Shown one piece after another: positions 48,388-61,000 of a stretch of 64,000 nucleotides of DNA. The position numbers and the translations under genes were made by a program. Location: assembly GCF_025698545.1 (NCBI RefSeq), contig NC_068575.1:52647980-52711979 (forward strand), read 5' to 3'. Every line of letters begins with the position of its first letter. Within the stretch, counting starts at the first letter, position 1. This stretch comes from Gossypium raimondii. Taxonomy: Eukaryota > Streptophyta > Magnoliopsida > Malvales > Malvaceae. The notes beneath the pieces were generated by a model. That model saw only the letters and a program-made list of their open reading frames with translations. It was not told the origin of the DNA and did no database searches.

Positions 48388-49776
48388 CTAATTTCTAGAT
48401 GCTTGCCATTCATCGAACATTTGGTTGGCTAGTTCCATACTCCAAGTAGCCCAAGCATCCGATGGATGAATATTTGTGATATTCGGTTCATCGTCATCCA
48501 CCACATTAATTGTAGGTAATCCTTCTCCCACCTCCGCTTCAATGGGATCAATACTCATATGGGTTCGAATAAAATTATTGAGCAAACAACATGCAATAAT
48601 AATTCTATTGTGCACCCTTACAGGATAGAACGATGGACTCCTAAGTATTCCCCATCTAAGTTTTAATAAGCCAAAGCATCTTTCAATAACATTACGTGCT
48701 GAGACATGTTTCATATTAAAAAACTCTTGCGGAGAACTTGGCTGATAACCTTGACGCCACTCATTCAAATGATATCGCTGTCCTCTAAATGGTGTAAGAA
48801 ATCCCTCACAATTTGTGTATCCAGCATCAACTAGATAATAACAACCTATAAAATAATTTTTTTTTAAAAATGATTAATTCAGCACACAAAGTTTGATCTT
48901 AATGAATAATTCAAAGTCCTCTAACTATACACTTTACCATGAGGAACTTTTAATCCATGTCTTCTACTAATGGCATCTCGAAGAACCCGTCCATCGGCAA
49001 CTGAACCTTCCCAACCAGGAAGAACATAAACAAATTGCATCTCAGGTGTACAAACACCTAGCATATTTATTGCTATGTCACCTTTTCGCGTTCGATATCT
49101 AGGTTTATCAACTGTTGGAACCCTAATCTTGATAGGGGTTCCATCAAGAGCACCTAAGCAATTCTACATGATATAAAACCTTGAGTTAGAATACTAATTT
49201 AAATCTAAATCAAGTAAATGTTGTTGAAGCTATATATAAAACTCAGTCCAATACCTTAAACCATTTCCACCTTGTGTCAGAAGAATCGGTTGTAATTGGC
49301 TCCGGCTTTTTAAATAACACATCTTGTAAGCGTATGACAACATTTAAAATACTATGAAATGCTCTGCTAACAGTTTCCCCGGACCTTCTAAAGTGATGCT
49401 TGATAACTCGATTTTTCAGGTGATGGGAGATGATATGTAAAAACATTACTACTTGCTCGTCAACAAGCATGAACCTTGTCGACTTCAATCCCCCTATCGA
49501 TTCTAACATCTCACATAGTTTAAAAAAGGCAGCTCTATTCATCCTAACTTGTTCAATACAGGTCTCGTCACTAGCATATACAAGCCTCTTCACATAATCC
49601 CGTTTTGCATAAAAATCTATTGTATAGGACCTAATCCTTGGTCTATGTAGGCTAAGGCTGGCACCCATTCTAAATAAGAACCAAATCGCGATTCTACAGA
49701 TTTCCAACCACATTGTCACAGCAATACCAATTCTTTTACGCCTCACACTTTGTGCAATTAAAGGCAGACGAGCCAT
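48388..49776 (-). CDS. PIF/Harbinger transposase (HARBI1/ALP1-like), apparently intact
   Basis: Three exons, 49776-49255, 49163-48938 and 48845-48388, join in frame to 401 aa, full length for the family. An N-terminal helix-turn-helix-like domain (DUF8040 type) covers about residues 55-110 (FFKLCEMLESIGGL). The DDE_Tnp_4 nuclease domain follows: first acidic residue in GALDGTPI (start of exon 2), second in PGWEGSVADGRVL, Glu in NVIERCFGLLK (exon 3). No stop or frameshift is seen, so catalytic potential appears kept. A non-transposing, domesticated ALP1-like use is less likely because the gene sits inside an element with both ends and the Myb-like partner. Confidence 0.92.
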
Positions 49777-50283
49777 TACTGCAAATCATATTAAAATTAT
49801 AACACACTATCAAAGAATTGAAATTGCAATTACACATTATCAAATAAAAATAAACAGCACAAATTTAGAACACACGAAGCAAAAAAGTATCTATTAAATG
49901 ATATCGTTGCAACTTTAATTTCATTTTTCCATCAATCACCCAAACAATAATAAAAGAAAAGATATTATACCTTATAATAATTCAAATCATATTTGTTCTA
50001 CTTATAGCAAGCATACATGGAAAGAGGCTAATATTTGTTCTACTTACAGCAAGCATACATCGACAAATATCTTTTATTTTTATGTATAATGATAAAGGAA
50101 GTGGGTGTTTTATCCCAGCCTAGGAAATAACAATTGCAAATGACGCCACCCTAGGAAATTAAACAGGTGTCGAAACCTAAAGGAGATGGTAATGGCGACT
50201 TCTTACCTTGATTACAATCAATATTTTAGTACTTTGGATGAGATGAGACACAGTGTGGCTGTGGTGCATATTTTGATATGTGT

Positions 50284-50473
50284 ATGAAGGAAAGGAACCG
50301 AGTTGCTGAGTTGAAAAGGAAATAGGAAGCTTTGAAGGAGCAGAGGAAACATGACGAAAAGAATAGAAACTTGGCTAAAGAAATGCAAAAAAAGAAAGAA
50401 GAAATAGAACAAACAGGAGAACAAGAACAAAAACAAGAAGGAGACGCAACAAAGAAAACTGCCTCTAAAAAAG
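50284..50473 (+). pseudogene. Charged coiled-coil coding relic inside the Harbinger element
   Basis: A plus-strand frame of 63 codons reads as Lys/Glu/Gln-rich, helix-forming protein (for example NLAKEMQKKKEEIEQ), broken by one TAG at codon 14 (50323-50325) and followed by a GTATTA donor-like site. It runs opposite to the transposon genes. It looks like a captured piece of a host coding exon. No source gene is recognised, and purine-rich filler is an alternative. Confidence 0.35.
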
Positions 50474-52935
50474 GTATTAAAAGTTTTAATAATTTGTCTT
50501 AAAAGGTTTTTGTGATTTTTAGTAAATATTAGCACTGTATCTTGGTTTTCATTCTTATTTCAGCAACCGAAAATAAAAGATTCAAGCAAATGAGAAGCTT
50601 AAGAATCTGTACAAAGCTTCAGAATGCAAATGAGAGAGAGGTGATTGTTTTTCCTTTTTTTTTGACGAATGTGTTTCCGTCAACATGATAGTGAAGAGTA
50701 AAATGATGTTTACGAACGAACGCATGTTTTCTCGTTGACTCAACTCATTTTACTAAAACAAACACTAGGAAATTATGAATACATTTTCCAAATGTATCAA
50801 AGACTCTTTGCTTCTTCGATATCATTGTTTTCACAAAATATTATTTGATCTTTTATTTGATTGTAATTTGAATTTTTTTGAGCTTATATTGTTTTCAATT
50901 GGATAAATTAATTATATATTATTTTTAATTTGATTGGTTTGATGATATCAATTATGCATCACTTTCAAATCTTACTTAAAAATAATAACTTTGAGAGCTT
51001 TTTGATGGCACTAACATTAATAACATATTGCTACCAAATTTGAGATCAATCTTCATATTAAGCAAGCGTAATGGGTTCAATAACAAATGTAATGGTCTTA
51101 TTTCGCATCTTAGTCAAGCATTGGCATCTCTTTTATAATTATAAACCCACCAAAAATTTGTTTTCTTATTATTATTATTTTAATTCAATTAATTAAAAGT
51201 GGATTCTTTGAAATAAATACTATATGAGCAAAGTTAATAGACATTATTTATTCCTCCATTTTGAGATGATTTGTCCAACCACGCAAATTCAATGACTAAA
51301 AGATGTGAAAGATTAAATGTAGGGCTAAAATGATTTATTTATTTTTTGTAAAGTTAAAGGGCTAAGTAAATCATAATGCCTTCTTTTTAGGTTACAATAA
51401 CAAATAAAAAAAGGGAGAGGGAAACCTTTACAAATTTATTATATATGATAAATCAGAAAATATCTATAAACTAGTGAATAAGGCCTACTGGAAGCAGAAA
51501 ACGTTATTGGTAACATTAACTTGCTTACCAAAGCTAAATTATTAGTAACATCTAATTGCATAGACGTAAATTGGAGAACATCCATGACCTATCAACTATC
51601 TAGTACCATAGCGAAATCCTCAAGATACTAAATAGGTAAGGAGCATTAATGGAATTTTTGCTTAACTCCATACTGTGGGACTTCCAAAACTACAACATGA
51701 CTCTTTCTTCAGTTAGTTTAAAATAGAAATGAATTAGCATCAAAATAGAAGCAGGGGGAACTTTTCTGCTGATAAAAGATCAACTTAAAAAGTAATTTCT
51801 CTAAAATAACACAGAGACTACTGCGACCAAGTTAACAAACATCAAATTATACATGAAAATAAATACTAATAAGAAGATTAGTATATGGGCTCAATTAATG
51901 TATTCAAAATTTACACAGTAAAGAATATCAGTAAAAATAAACATCATTTAGTTGTATAGCATAGAAATCATGAACAATAGCATAAAGCATTTAAAAGTGA
52001 CTCATTTATCTACCAAAGTGTGGAAAGCTTCAAATGAAAACAGTACATATAAATACATAAGAAATGAATTTTCACGTGACAATGAACATTCAAATGTTAT
52101 TTTACTCCTCCTTAATGACTACAAGGTTACAAAGCTAAATATCAAATACTGTGCCATCGAGAAACAAGTAATGAGCAATACAAAGGTCAGTAATGAGCAA
52201 TACAAACATACAAACAAAACCATAAATACCAATGGAAAACTAACTCAGAATGTGCAAATCGGGACGATCTGCGATGAAGAAGTGTTGGAAGAAAGAACTC
52301 AGTAATGATAAAAGGAAATCGATTAAGTGTTGAGAGACAAAAAATCAATAAAGAGGATACTCGTTTGTTGAATTTAATCATTTAATAATTCCAACATTAA
52401 ATCTGTTTTTGAAGTTAAAATATTCAACTGAAACCAAGATTGACTATCTATGCTACCCTAAAACAAATAAAATAAATAAACATAGGGTGAGGTCGACATG
52501 TAAATGAAATGCCCGATGAACCGATCTTGGAATCGGAGTTCATTACTCGCCTTCTGTAAAACTTTTAATGCATTGGATATTGGAGCTAAAGTTCTTTGAA
52601 AAGTTGTTCGAATTGGAGCAAGGAATGAAAAATTGATTTTATTACCATAAACAAAACAATATATAATTTTTATAGACAATTCTTTCTACCATAATGACAT
52701 GATATCTCCAAAGTAAATCAACCAATTCCAACACATAAAACAAAAGGGATATTTCTACCAAATCAAAGCAATAAGGAACAAGAAACTAAACAACCCAAAC
52801 ATTCAGATGAAACATCAATGAACTAATCCAAAAGGGAAATAAAAACCCAAATATTCAGATTTGAAAGTTACAGAATCCACCCAAATAAACTTCTAAAAAA
52901 TAGAAACAGGAAAAAAATGAAGAAAAGAAACTTAC

Positions 52936-53001
52936 AAAGGCATTCTTGGAGCGTCGATGGGCAGACCTGCCAACAGAAAATCTGGAAAAAATACCAACCA
53001 T
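52936..53001 (-). other. Probable captured host first exon with splice donor
   Basis: Minus strand: an ATG opens 22 codons starting MVGIFSRFSVGRSAHRRS and runs straight into GTAAGTTTC, a strong donor. The peptide resembles, from memory, the N terminus of a plant-specific family beginning FSRFS-x-GRS-x-HRR; I cannot name it. A pyrimidine-rich stretch resembling a 5' leader lies upstream on the same strand (53240-53400). No matching downstream exon was found in the element, so only the 5' end of such a gene seems present. Confidence 0.5.
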
Positions 53002-53556
53002 GTTTTTCGTTACAAACAAATTGTGGGTAACCGATATAGCATTAGTAAGATTTCAGAATAGTAAAGATTATAATCGGAAAACACCCTAATTCCAAATCGG
53101 AAAATAATTCGAGCGAGTATTTAGCACCAAAAAGAAAAATAAATAAATAGAAGTAGCAGAAAAAGATGGGGATTCTGTAACTTTTAACCAAACTTTAAAC
53201 AAGAAAATCATAAACATTTTAACCAAACGTTGATTCATACCTCAAGATTCAAAAACCAGACGTGCTCCGAGAGAAAAAATGAAGCAGTGGGAAATGAGAA
53301 GAGAAAAGATGGGGACAGAAAAAGGAGAGGGAGGGAGGGTAAAACAGAGACTTGGGACACTGAAGCCGGATGTAATAGGGAATCTGAGATTTGGGAAGGG
53401 AATAGAAAAGCGGAGATTTTGGGGGCTTAGATCCGTGTTGTAATAGCCGCGTAATACCTATTACAGTGAACCAAACGCTGGAATAGATCAGTAATGGAAT
53501 AGGCGCGTAATCGGGGCGTAATGATTAGAGATTACACTGAACCAAACACAGTGTAA

Positions 53557-56500
53557 GGTGTTGGGCCATGCCCATGAGTATTTATATTCGAGTCCTACTA
53601 TGTAGGTTTGGGCATGTGTAATTTCTTACTCCAAATTTTATTATGGTTTAAATCTCATCGCTACTGTATAAATTTATTCTAATTTAAGTTTGAATATATT
53701 TTAATTATCAATCAGATCATTCGAACATGTAATTTATGATTCTGGGCATAATTATATGAATATATTGATTGTAATTGTAATCTAGTTTGTGCAAAGGTAT
53801 CAATCGAGTCCAATCATAGTTATACAAATTACTTGTAATAAATCGTATTGGTACCTTAAAAATACTCATTTACTACATCTTTACTTTTGCAACAACTTGA
53901 AGAATGTAGATTTAAGCATGCTTAAGCATGTAATATTTTCACCGTAAAAATTAGAGTTATACTTAACTTAAGCCTTGTATTAAAAAAGATTAAAATGTTC
54001 TAGAAGTCCCTATGTTTTTAAAAATTAAGAATTTAGTTCCTATATTTTTATTTCATGAATTTTTTATTTTCAGATTTTAAAATTCAGGTCCAATTGTTAA
54101 CACTGCTAATTTTTTTGTTAAATTTGTTGTTATGACATTTTGAAATAAAAAATACTCACTTGGTAGCCATGTAATTAAAAAAATAACTTTGTAATTAATT
54201 TGAATTTAACAAAATGGATTTAATAATGTTAACAGTTGAACTTAAATTTTAAAATCAAAAGTAGATAAATTAAATTTCATGAAATAAAAGTATAGGGACT
54301 AAATTCTCAATTTTTAAAATTGCATGGACTTCTTGCACATTTTAACCTAAAAACTATTTCCTTCCTTTTTTTTTTCTTTCACAACAAATTCCGTCTTATC
54401 ATTTTTTTTTTCCTTTGCATTCAAAATCTTTGGGTAGGTTTATAAGAACGATGGGTTTACTTGTGGTTAGTGTAAAAATAGTGGTGACGGTGAGATTAGA
54501 TACTGTAGGCAACAATACTACAGCAAGAGACAAAAAAATAAGCTAAACGCACCACATCGCCCATCCAAACTCACGCTTAATCATTTATATATATTTCCAT
54601 CATATATATTATTTTCAAGAGTTAGTTGCATAATATTGTTAAGATTAAAGTAAATTATTTAATGCATCATGTATTTTAACCAATAACAACGTAATTTTTT
54701 TATCAGTAATTATTAATTTAATTTTAATTTTCCCATCCAACATGCCATAGGAGTAGTGTAGAAGTGAAAATTAATGGGCGACCTAATTGACTCAAAGCAT
54801 TTTCCAGGAGAGAATATTGTAAAACACCAAACAGGCTAACAACCATTGTCACTTGATCCACCCACGATGTGAGTTATATTAATTTAAGCGTCTATCACTT
54901 CTTTTTTCTCATTTATTTTCTTTCCCTTATTCTTGAAATTTCAGACGCCAGTAAAACTCTATTTAACTAGATTATTTTAAAATTTTAAATTAATTAAATT
55001 GAAGTACTTGAATTATTTAATTTTTCAATATATTTTCGAGTTTAAGTATAATTAGATATATAATTTAAATAATTGAATTTTAAAACTTGAGTAATTCAAT
55101 TAATTAAAAAATTCTACAATAAATTAATGTAAATAAAATTTAAAATAGATTAAATTAATCTTTATAAAAAATACAAAATATTCAAAATAATATTCACAAA
55201 TTTAACTAAAAGAATTTCTAATTTTTTAAAATTTTGTAAAAATTCTAATATATATAACTTATATAAAATTCTAAAAAATACTAAAATGTTAAATCATAAA
55301 ATAATAAAAAACCCAAAATGATAAATTTGGTTCTTTAAACAAGTAAATTACCCAATCAAGTTTATTATATTAAATTATCTAATTTTTTTCCTCTTATTTT
55401 ACTTTGAAACAATTTTCAAATATATATGGTCTCAAATTTATATAATATAAATTAATTTTTTTTAAAAATTTATTTCTCAATGTATCTATTGGAGCGGTCC
55501 AATAACAAATCCTCCGCATTCTATAAGTCCATTAAGAGGTAGATGCTAACCATGAATTTTAAAGCTGCTCCATACTCAAGATGAGGATCGAACCCTTGAC
55601 CACTAGTTGATCTAATTTAAACTTTAATCATATTATGAACAATATTTTAATTTAGTCTGTTTATATTTTAAAATTTTCCTTAAACAAATTTATTTTACTC
55701 CACTTAATTTTAAAATTAAATCAAATTAAAATAACTCGGTCAACTAAACTATTTCGACAAGTTGTATTTAGTGTTAAGTGAAAAAACAGAGTTCTTTTAG
55801 AATATACCTTCAAAGTAATGCTTTAGTCCTGCTCGAGACTTCAAAGTTAAGAATTATTTTTGAGTTATACATAAGATTTAAAATATAGTATATTTTAATA
55901 TTGTCAATACTTAAAGAAATTAATAACTTAATTAACTTCGCATGCCTTGCCTTTCAGGGAAACCCTAACTTTAAACAAGAAAAATAATCGCTGTTGGATT
56001 AGTACATATTAGAAACCATTGTTTAAATAATAAATACTAAAAATCCAAGAATAAACAAAGTTGACTACTGTAACAAGAAATCATTTTAGAGCTGTTACAG
56101 ATCTTTTTTTGTCATTAATTAGATTTGCTTTCAAAAAAAAAAAACAAGGCTTAAAATACTCACTACTAACTTTCTATTTTACTCTTAAGAAAAATAAAAT
56201 TCTCACTAAATTGAACGTTTTATACAAAATTACAACCTGAAAAAAGGAACAAACAAATTACAAATATGATTCCAAGACAGGAATATTATCTAGTATAAAT
56301 TTGATTTTATTTATTTATTTTTATTTTTAAGTATTAAGTAAGATTATAAGATAGTGGAATTTTTATTAAAATATGCTAGTAAAATTAAAAGATCACATAA
56401 TTAAAAATTAAATCATCAGACACATAAATTTATATAACAAGTGGGGCCAGGTAAGTAAACTTAAGATTTTCTAAAAGGAAGTAAAATCAACATACTACGT

Positions 56501-57600
56501 AAGGAAAAATAAAAAAAATGAATTATGAAAATTTGCAGACATATACTAAAAAGAGAAAAAAAAGAAAACGAATTTAGTATGTTAGGACAAGCTGGATTTT
56601 GCCACCTCACACGCAGGGCGGCCGAGGAGTTATCCAAACCCACGCGCTTCTGGAGAAAATGTCTTGTCTTGTCTTGTTCTGCTATAAAATTTCCAACTGT
56701 CTATTCTTTGCTTTATTTTATAAATCTTTAGCTTTTAAAATAAAAAAAGCATCAACTTTAATCAATTATTTTTATTTAAAAATCGTAAATTATTGAATTC
56801 TTAATAAAATGTAATATTTTAATCAATATTTTATCAAAAATTGACTCTTTTTAAAGAACAAAACTCAATTAAAAAAATTAAGAATAATTAAAGACTAAAG
56901 GCTAAAATAAAACAGTTAAAAGATTTTTCTTTAAATATTTAGGTAATGTGTTTAAAAGGAAGGCATTGAAAAACAAAATAATAGCCTCATATACATATAT
57001 TTGTCTGGATGCCTGAATTAACTTGCCTTGTTTATGGAATTTAATAATGAAACAAATGTGATCTGCACGCGCTAAATGATCGTCATTTGTTGATCAGTCT
57101 TGGGACAAAAATGCTTGGCTTATTTAAATAAAAAGACAGATCAAATAAATGAAAAAGAAATATTTTTGCATCCATTAATAATATCACTCGAATGTAGTGA
57201 AGAAAGAAGGATATCCGAATTAAATTGATAAGACAAACCTATTTCTCTTTAACTACTTGTGACATAGCTCTATTTAGTATTTACAATGCCGTTTCTTTGC
57301 TTAAGAAAATTAGAACTAATCATTCTCAAATTATTGATTTTAAAAATTTAAAGCATTTCAATTGTCTTGATTTAATTATTAATTCAAATAAAATGGGAAG
57401 CGTACTTAAAAAAGTTTACTAAATTATAAATTCAACAAATGGAATTACATGATTGGAACCATAGTAATACTTTGAAGATTCGGTTAAAATATATTGAAAT
57501 TTATGGAGTATGGACCAATTTAAAATTTAGAACATAGTTTGAGGATGTCTAGAGAAGTTAAGCCAGAAAAAATAAAAAACGAAAAAAACGCGGCTGCTCT
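53557..57600. other. Gene-free spacer between the Harbinger element and the CW gene
   Basis: AT-rich DNA with one MITE (53987-54348) and a B-box-like site (about 55580-55600, minus strand GGTTCGATCC). No host exon was found. Confidence 0.55.
53987..54348. mobile_element. MITE with about 150 bp inverted arms
   Basis: The left end AGATTAAAATGT and the right end (reverse complement AGGTTAAAATGT) continue as inverted copies through GAATTTAGT(T/C)CCTATA and TTATTTCATGAA. 362 bp, no coding capacity. No clear target duplication is visible. Confidence 0.75.
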
Positions 57601-58023
57601 GTACACCAAAACCAGAGGGAGTCCCTCTCTCTTTGTCTTCTCTCTTTCTTCATTTCTCTTTCCCTCTGAGCTAACCGATTCCAGCTAGAGAGATCGCAGC
57701 AAAACAATAAAAGTAAAAGCCCTAAAAAACAATAGAATTTAGAGAGATCGTGTGTTTTGAATCGCTTTATTTTATTTTTTGTTTATATGAAACTGTTTTA
57801 AATTTTTGTTTAGGCGTTCAGATTCGTGATCCAGGTTCCGTTTTTGATCGAAATTAGGGAAAAAAACCACCTTTGCCTTTGGTGGGTTTTAGGTAGCTTG
57901 TAAAAAATGGGTCGGAGAACCTTTTGGGCTTCGAATAATAGATAATTACGTGTTGAGAACTTGATAATTCCTGTGAGGTTTACTTTTCTTTTTTGTTGAA
58001 TAATTTCGTTAGGTTGTCTAACG

Positions 58024-58041
58024 ATGCGAGGAAGGGGCTAG
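58024..58041 (+). promoter_or_regulatory. Short upstream ORF in the CW gene leader
   Basis: ATG CGA GGA AGG GGC TAG, five codons and a stop, lies 24 bp before the annotated start and out of frame with it. It could lower translation of the main frame, unless translation begins in an upstream exon. Confidence 0.45.
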
Positions 58042-58064
58042 GGTTAGGGTTTGGTGAAAGAGAA

Positions 58065-61000
58065 ATGGAAGAGGCTGAGCTTGAAGAAGGAGAGGCTTGC
58101 TCTTATAGTAACAATTACGATGATTATGATGCGGAAAATGATCTATCTTCTCTCTCTTACATAGTAAGGGATTTTGACACTTCTTATTTCTCTTAACTGC
58201 TTAGCTTTTTTGATTTTAAGTAATGTTAAATTACATAGTGTTAGCTTGTTTTTTTGTCGGTTTTTTAGATCCAAAGCTATGATTTTTACGTTGACTAATT
58301 GCAATGTTGGATGTTGTGACTTCAATTTAAATGTATTTACTGTTTAATTATGTTTATTATAGAAATACAAGATATGTATTGGTAGTTTAGTGTGTTTACA
58401 CGTTTAATTCTAGTGCTGCAAATTATGTTTGGTTTGTGATGGAGCTATCTAGAGAACTTAGTTTTTATAGGTTTATTTAGGTGAAGAGAACATCTTTTGT
58501 AACGCATCTAGCACTGTCATAAATGAAGCTTTTTTTCCCCTGGTGTGGTGTTGAATGGGTTTTGGGTTTTTTGAGTTGTTGGATGCGAGTTGGACACCTG
58601 TTTACTGAGAAGGCATTGTTCATAAATTGTTTCCATGTAAGGTAGGTGATGCTTAATTATGGTAATCTTGGCTGTAATGCTGGGGGTTTCTTAATCGGAA
58701 GTCAGGAGAGTAAGATTCAAGCGCATTAATTAGCTTATAGAGTCTTGGTGTGTTATTACTGCTTCCACAGGGTTAGCTGCTAAGGGTGCAATATGTAGAA
58801 GTTTTCCAATGTCTTATTGCTTGTCTTATGCTTGTTCTTAGTCGCTTTCCAGTTCTAATCTTTTAAGTGATATGTGGTTCCTTGAATGTTTTGAAGGATG
58901 AGAAAATTCAACATGTTCTTGGACATTTTCAAAAGGATTTTGAAGGTGGAGTTTCTGCAGAGAATCTGGGTAGGTGAAAAAAGAGAGAAGAGAATCATCG
59001 ATACTTATGATGTCAACAGTCACCATAAATTTGAGTTCATAGTTTGAAATTGATGATTTTGTGATTCCTGACATATCCACAGGAGCAAAGTTTGGTGGGT
59101 ATGGATCATTCTTACCGACTTATACACGTTCTCCTAGTTGGCCTCATCCGAAGAGTCCGCCCAAAGTTCAGAGTTCTGATGCACCTAGGTCCCTAAACAA
59201 TATGTCATTGGAGGTAGAATTTTTCTCGTTTTTCTCTTCTACTGCCTTGGATATCTATTCCATTTCATATCAGGTGAAATCTTTCACAGGATTTTGGTTT
59301 CTTTGAGAAGTCCAAGTAACGTGAGCCCTTTGTTTGTTTTGTTATATAGGATGGCCGTCATAACTCAGCATATCGGGTAAGTGGTTCTGAGTCACTTAGG
59401 CCTGGACCACCTCTTTCAAATTTTGTAACCCTCCCTGCTTTGAAGGCATCGTCTGTGAATGATTCGATTCAACAAGAGGTCAGCTTAACATCCACTCATG
59501 ATGATGAGCTTGCCTCTAAGTGCGATTTTGCAAGCAATAAAGCTGCCAATCTGCCAGACCTGAAGACATTGAAGGTGCGAATCAAAGTGGGTTCAGATAA
59601 CTTGACACAAAAGAGTGCTGCAATATACAGTGGTCTTGGCCTTGATATTTCACCATCTTCCTCCTTAGAGGAGAGCCCCTCAGAAAGTGAAGGGATGTAT
59701 CGGCAGATTCAAGATCAGATAATATTTGAATCTCCAACCGGTATTCTTCAGGTAAATCCTTCATTTACTATTATGTTATTCTGCTCATAAAAAGAATGTT
59801 TCTTTCTTGTATCTTCTTACATCTGCATGTAGTGATCTGAATACTTTTTCCCCCTGGATGCTTTGAGCAGTCTATGACTTCCTTTCCTGTACCTGGGGAC
59901 ACACTGCTATCACCTCTCCCTGATCATCTACTTAACTTGATTGTAAAGAAAAAGATTCCAGAAGAGAATAAATCAGATGCTGGAAAGGATGATGGAACAT
60001 TCTTTGTTGACAATAAAGCAAAGTCAGTGGAGAAAAAAGATTTTCCAGTAGAAAGGAAGAGTAGCAGTAGCAGGGAAACAAGGATTAAGAATGGTCTTAT
60101 GTTGAAGAAGGAAGTTGATATTGTTGACACATTGGCTTGCGAGGAGCTTGTTTCAAAAACACTGAAGCTTCCTCTCTTATCTAATTCATATTCTTCTGTT
60201 GACAAGGTAAAAAGTAAGGGCATGACAAGAAAAAAAGGTGTCCATGATGTTGCTATGGAGGATTCACCAGGGCCAATACTTACCCAAGAGATTGAGTGGG
60301 AGAATCCAAGGGCTGGTTCAGCTCGAAAGGTTTTGGAGGAACAAAAGACAAGTGTTCTAGATGATATTTCAGGCTATGCTAGGAAAGATGGGTATGATAA
60401 AGCAGACAAAACTTGTGATTCTGTCAAAGCCGACTCTAATACTGTAAAAGGTGGCAAAGCTCTAAATAGCGAATTGGTGGATCCTCCTAAGCAGAAGATC
60501 TGCCTGGGAGCTACATCGCATGAGCAAGATAATATGAAGTTATCTCCCACCAAGGAGCATACCTCTTCTGGTGGAAAAAGAAAACCAACAGGCAGTCAGG
60601 GTCATGGCAGTCTAACTACAGAGGTGCAAAAAGAAAGCTCGAGGGTTGAGTCTTCTTCGATTATTAAACATAAGCAGACTGTTAACTTGAACAATTATAC
60701 AAACAAAAGAGATTCGGGAAACAAAAAATTAGAAAGGCCGTTTCAAAAGGCTGAAGATAGGGATAGAGATATTCTTGGTGATATTGGAGAATCTGAACAG
60801 GAAGAGAACCGAACAAGCTCATTGGAAATTCATTCTGAAGATCAGCTGAAGGAAGCTCATGAGACTGAAAAAAACACATCATCAATTAACAGTGCACACA
60901 ATGATAGACTAAGTGGGAAGAAAACTGAGTATTTATTGGCAACCAAATCATATACTAGAACAACTGTGGATGGTGCATCCAACTCTGCCAATGCGAGTGT

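Larger units (their letters stand above)
45994..53553 (-). mobile_element. PIF/Harbinger DNA transposon, 7.56 kb
   Basis: Contains both genes expected of the superfamily, a DDE transposase and a Myb/SANT-like protein, on the minus strand. Both ends carry a GTTTGGTTC core starting at base 7 in inverted orientation and subterminal copies of TAATGGAATAG-like motifs, several at the left (46020-46170) and inverted at the right (53440-53530). TAA flanks both sides (45991-45993 and 53554-53556), the 3 bp duplication of PIF/Harbinger. The outermost six bases of the ends do not match each other, so exact borders are inferred. Inside are AT-rich repeats (46200-46990) and about 3.7 kb of non-transposon sequence (49780-53450). 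Confidence 0.85.

Noticed and set aside
50218..50535. 105-codon minus-strand Phe/Leu-rich frame
   Set aside because: Antisense of a purine-rich stretch; pattern is what the complement of GAA/AAG codons gives. The plus-strand relic explains it better.
53230..53430. 66-codon plus-strand Lys/Arg/Glu-rich frame near the Harbinger right end
   Set aside because: Complement of a pyrimidine-rich stretch that looks like a 5' leader on the minus strand; no domain.
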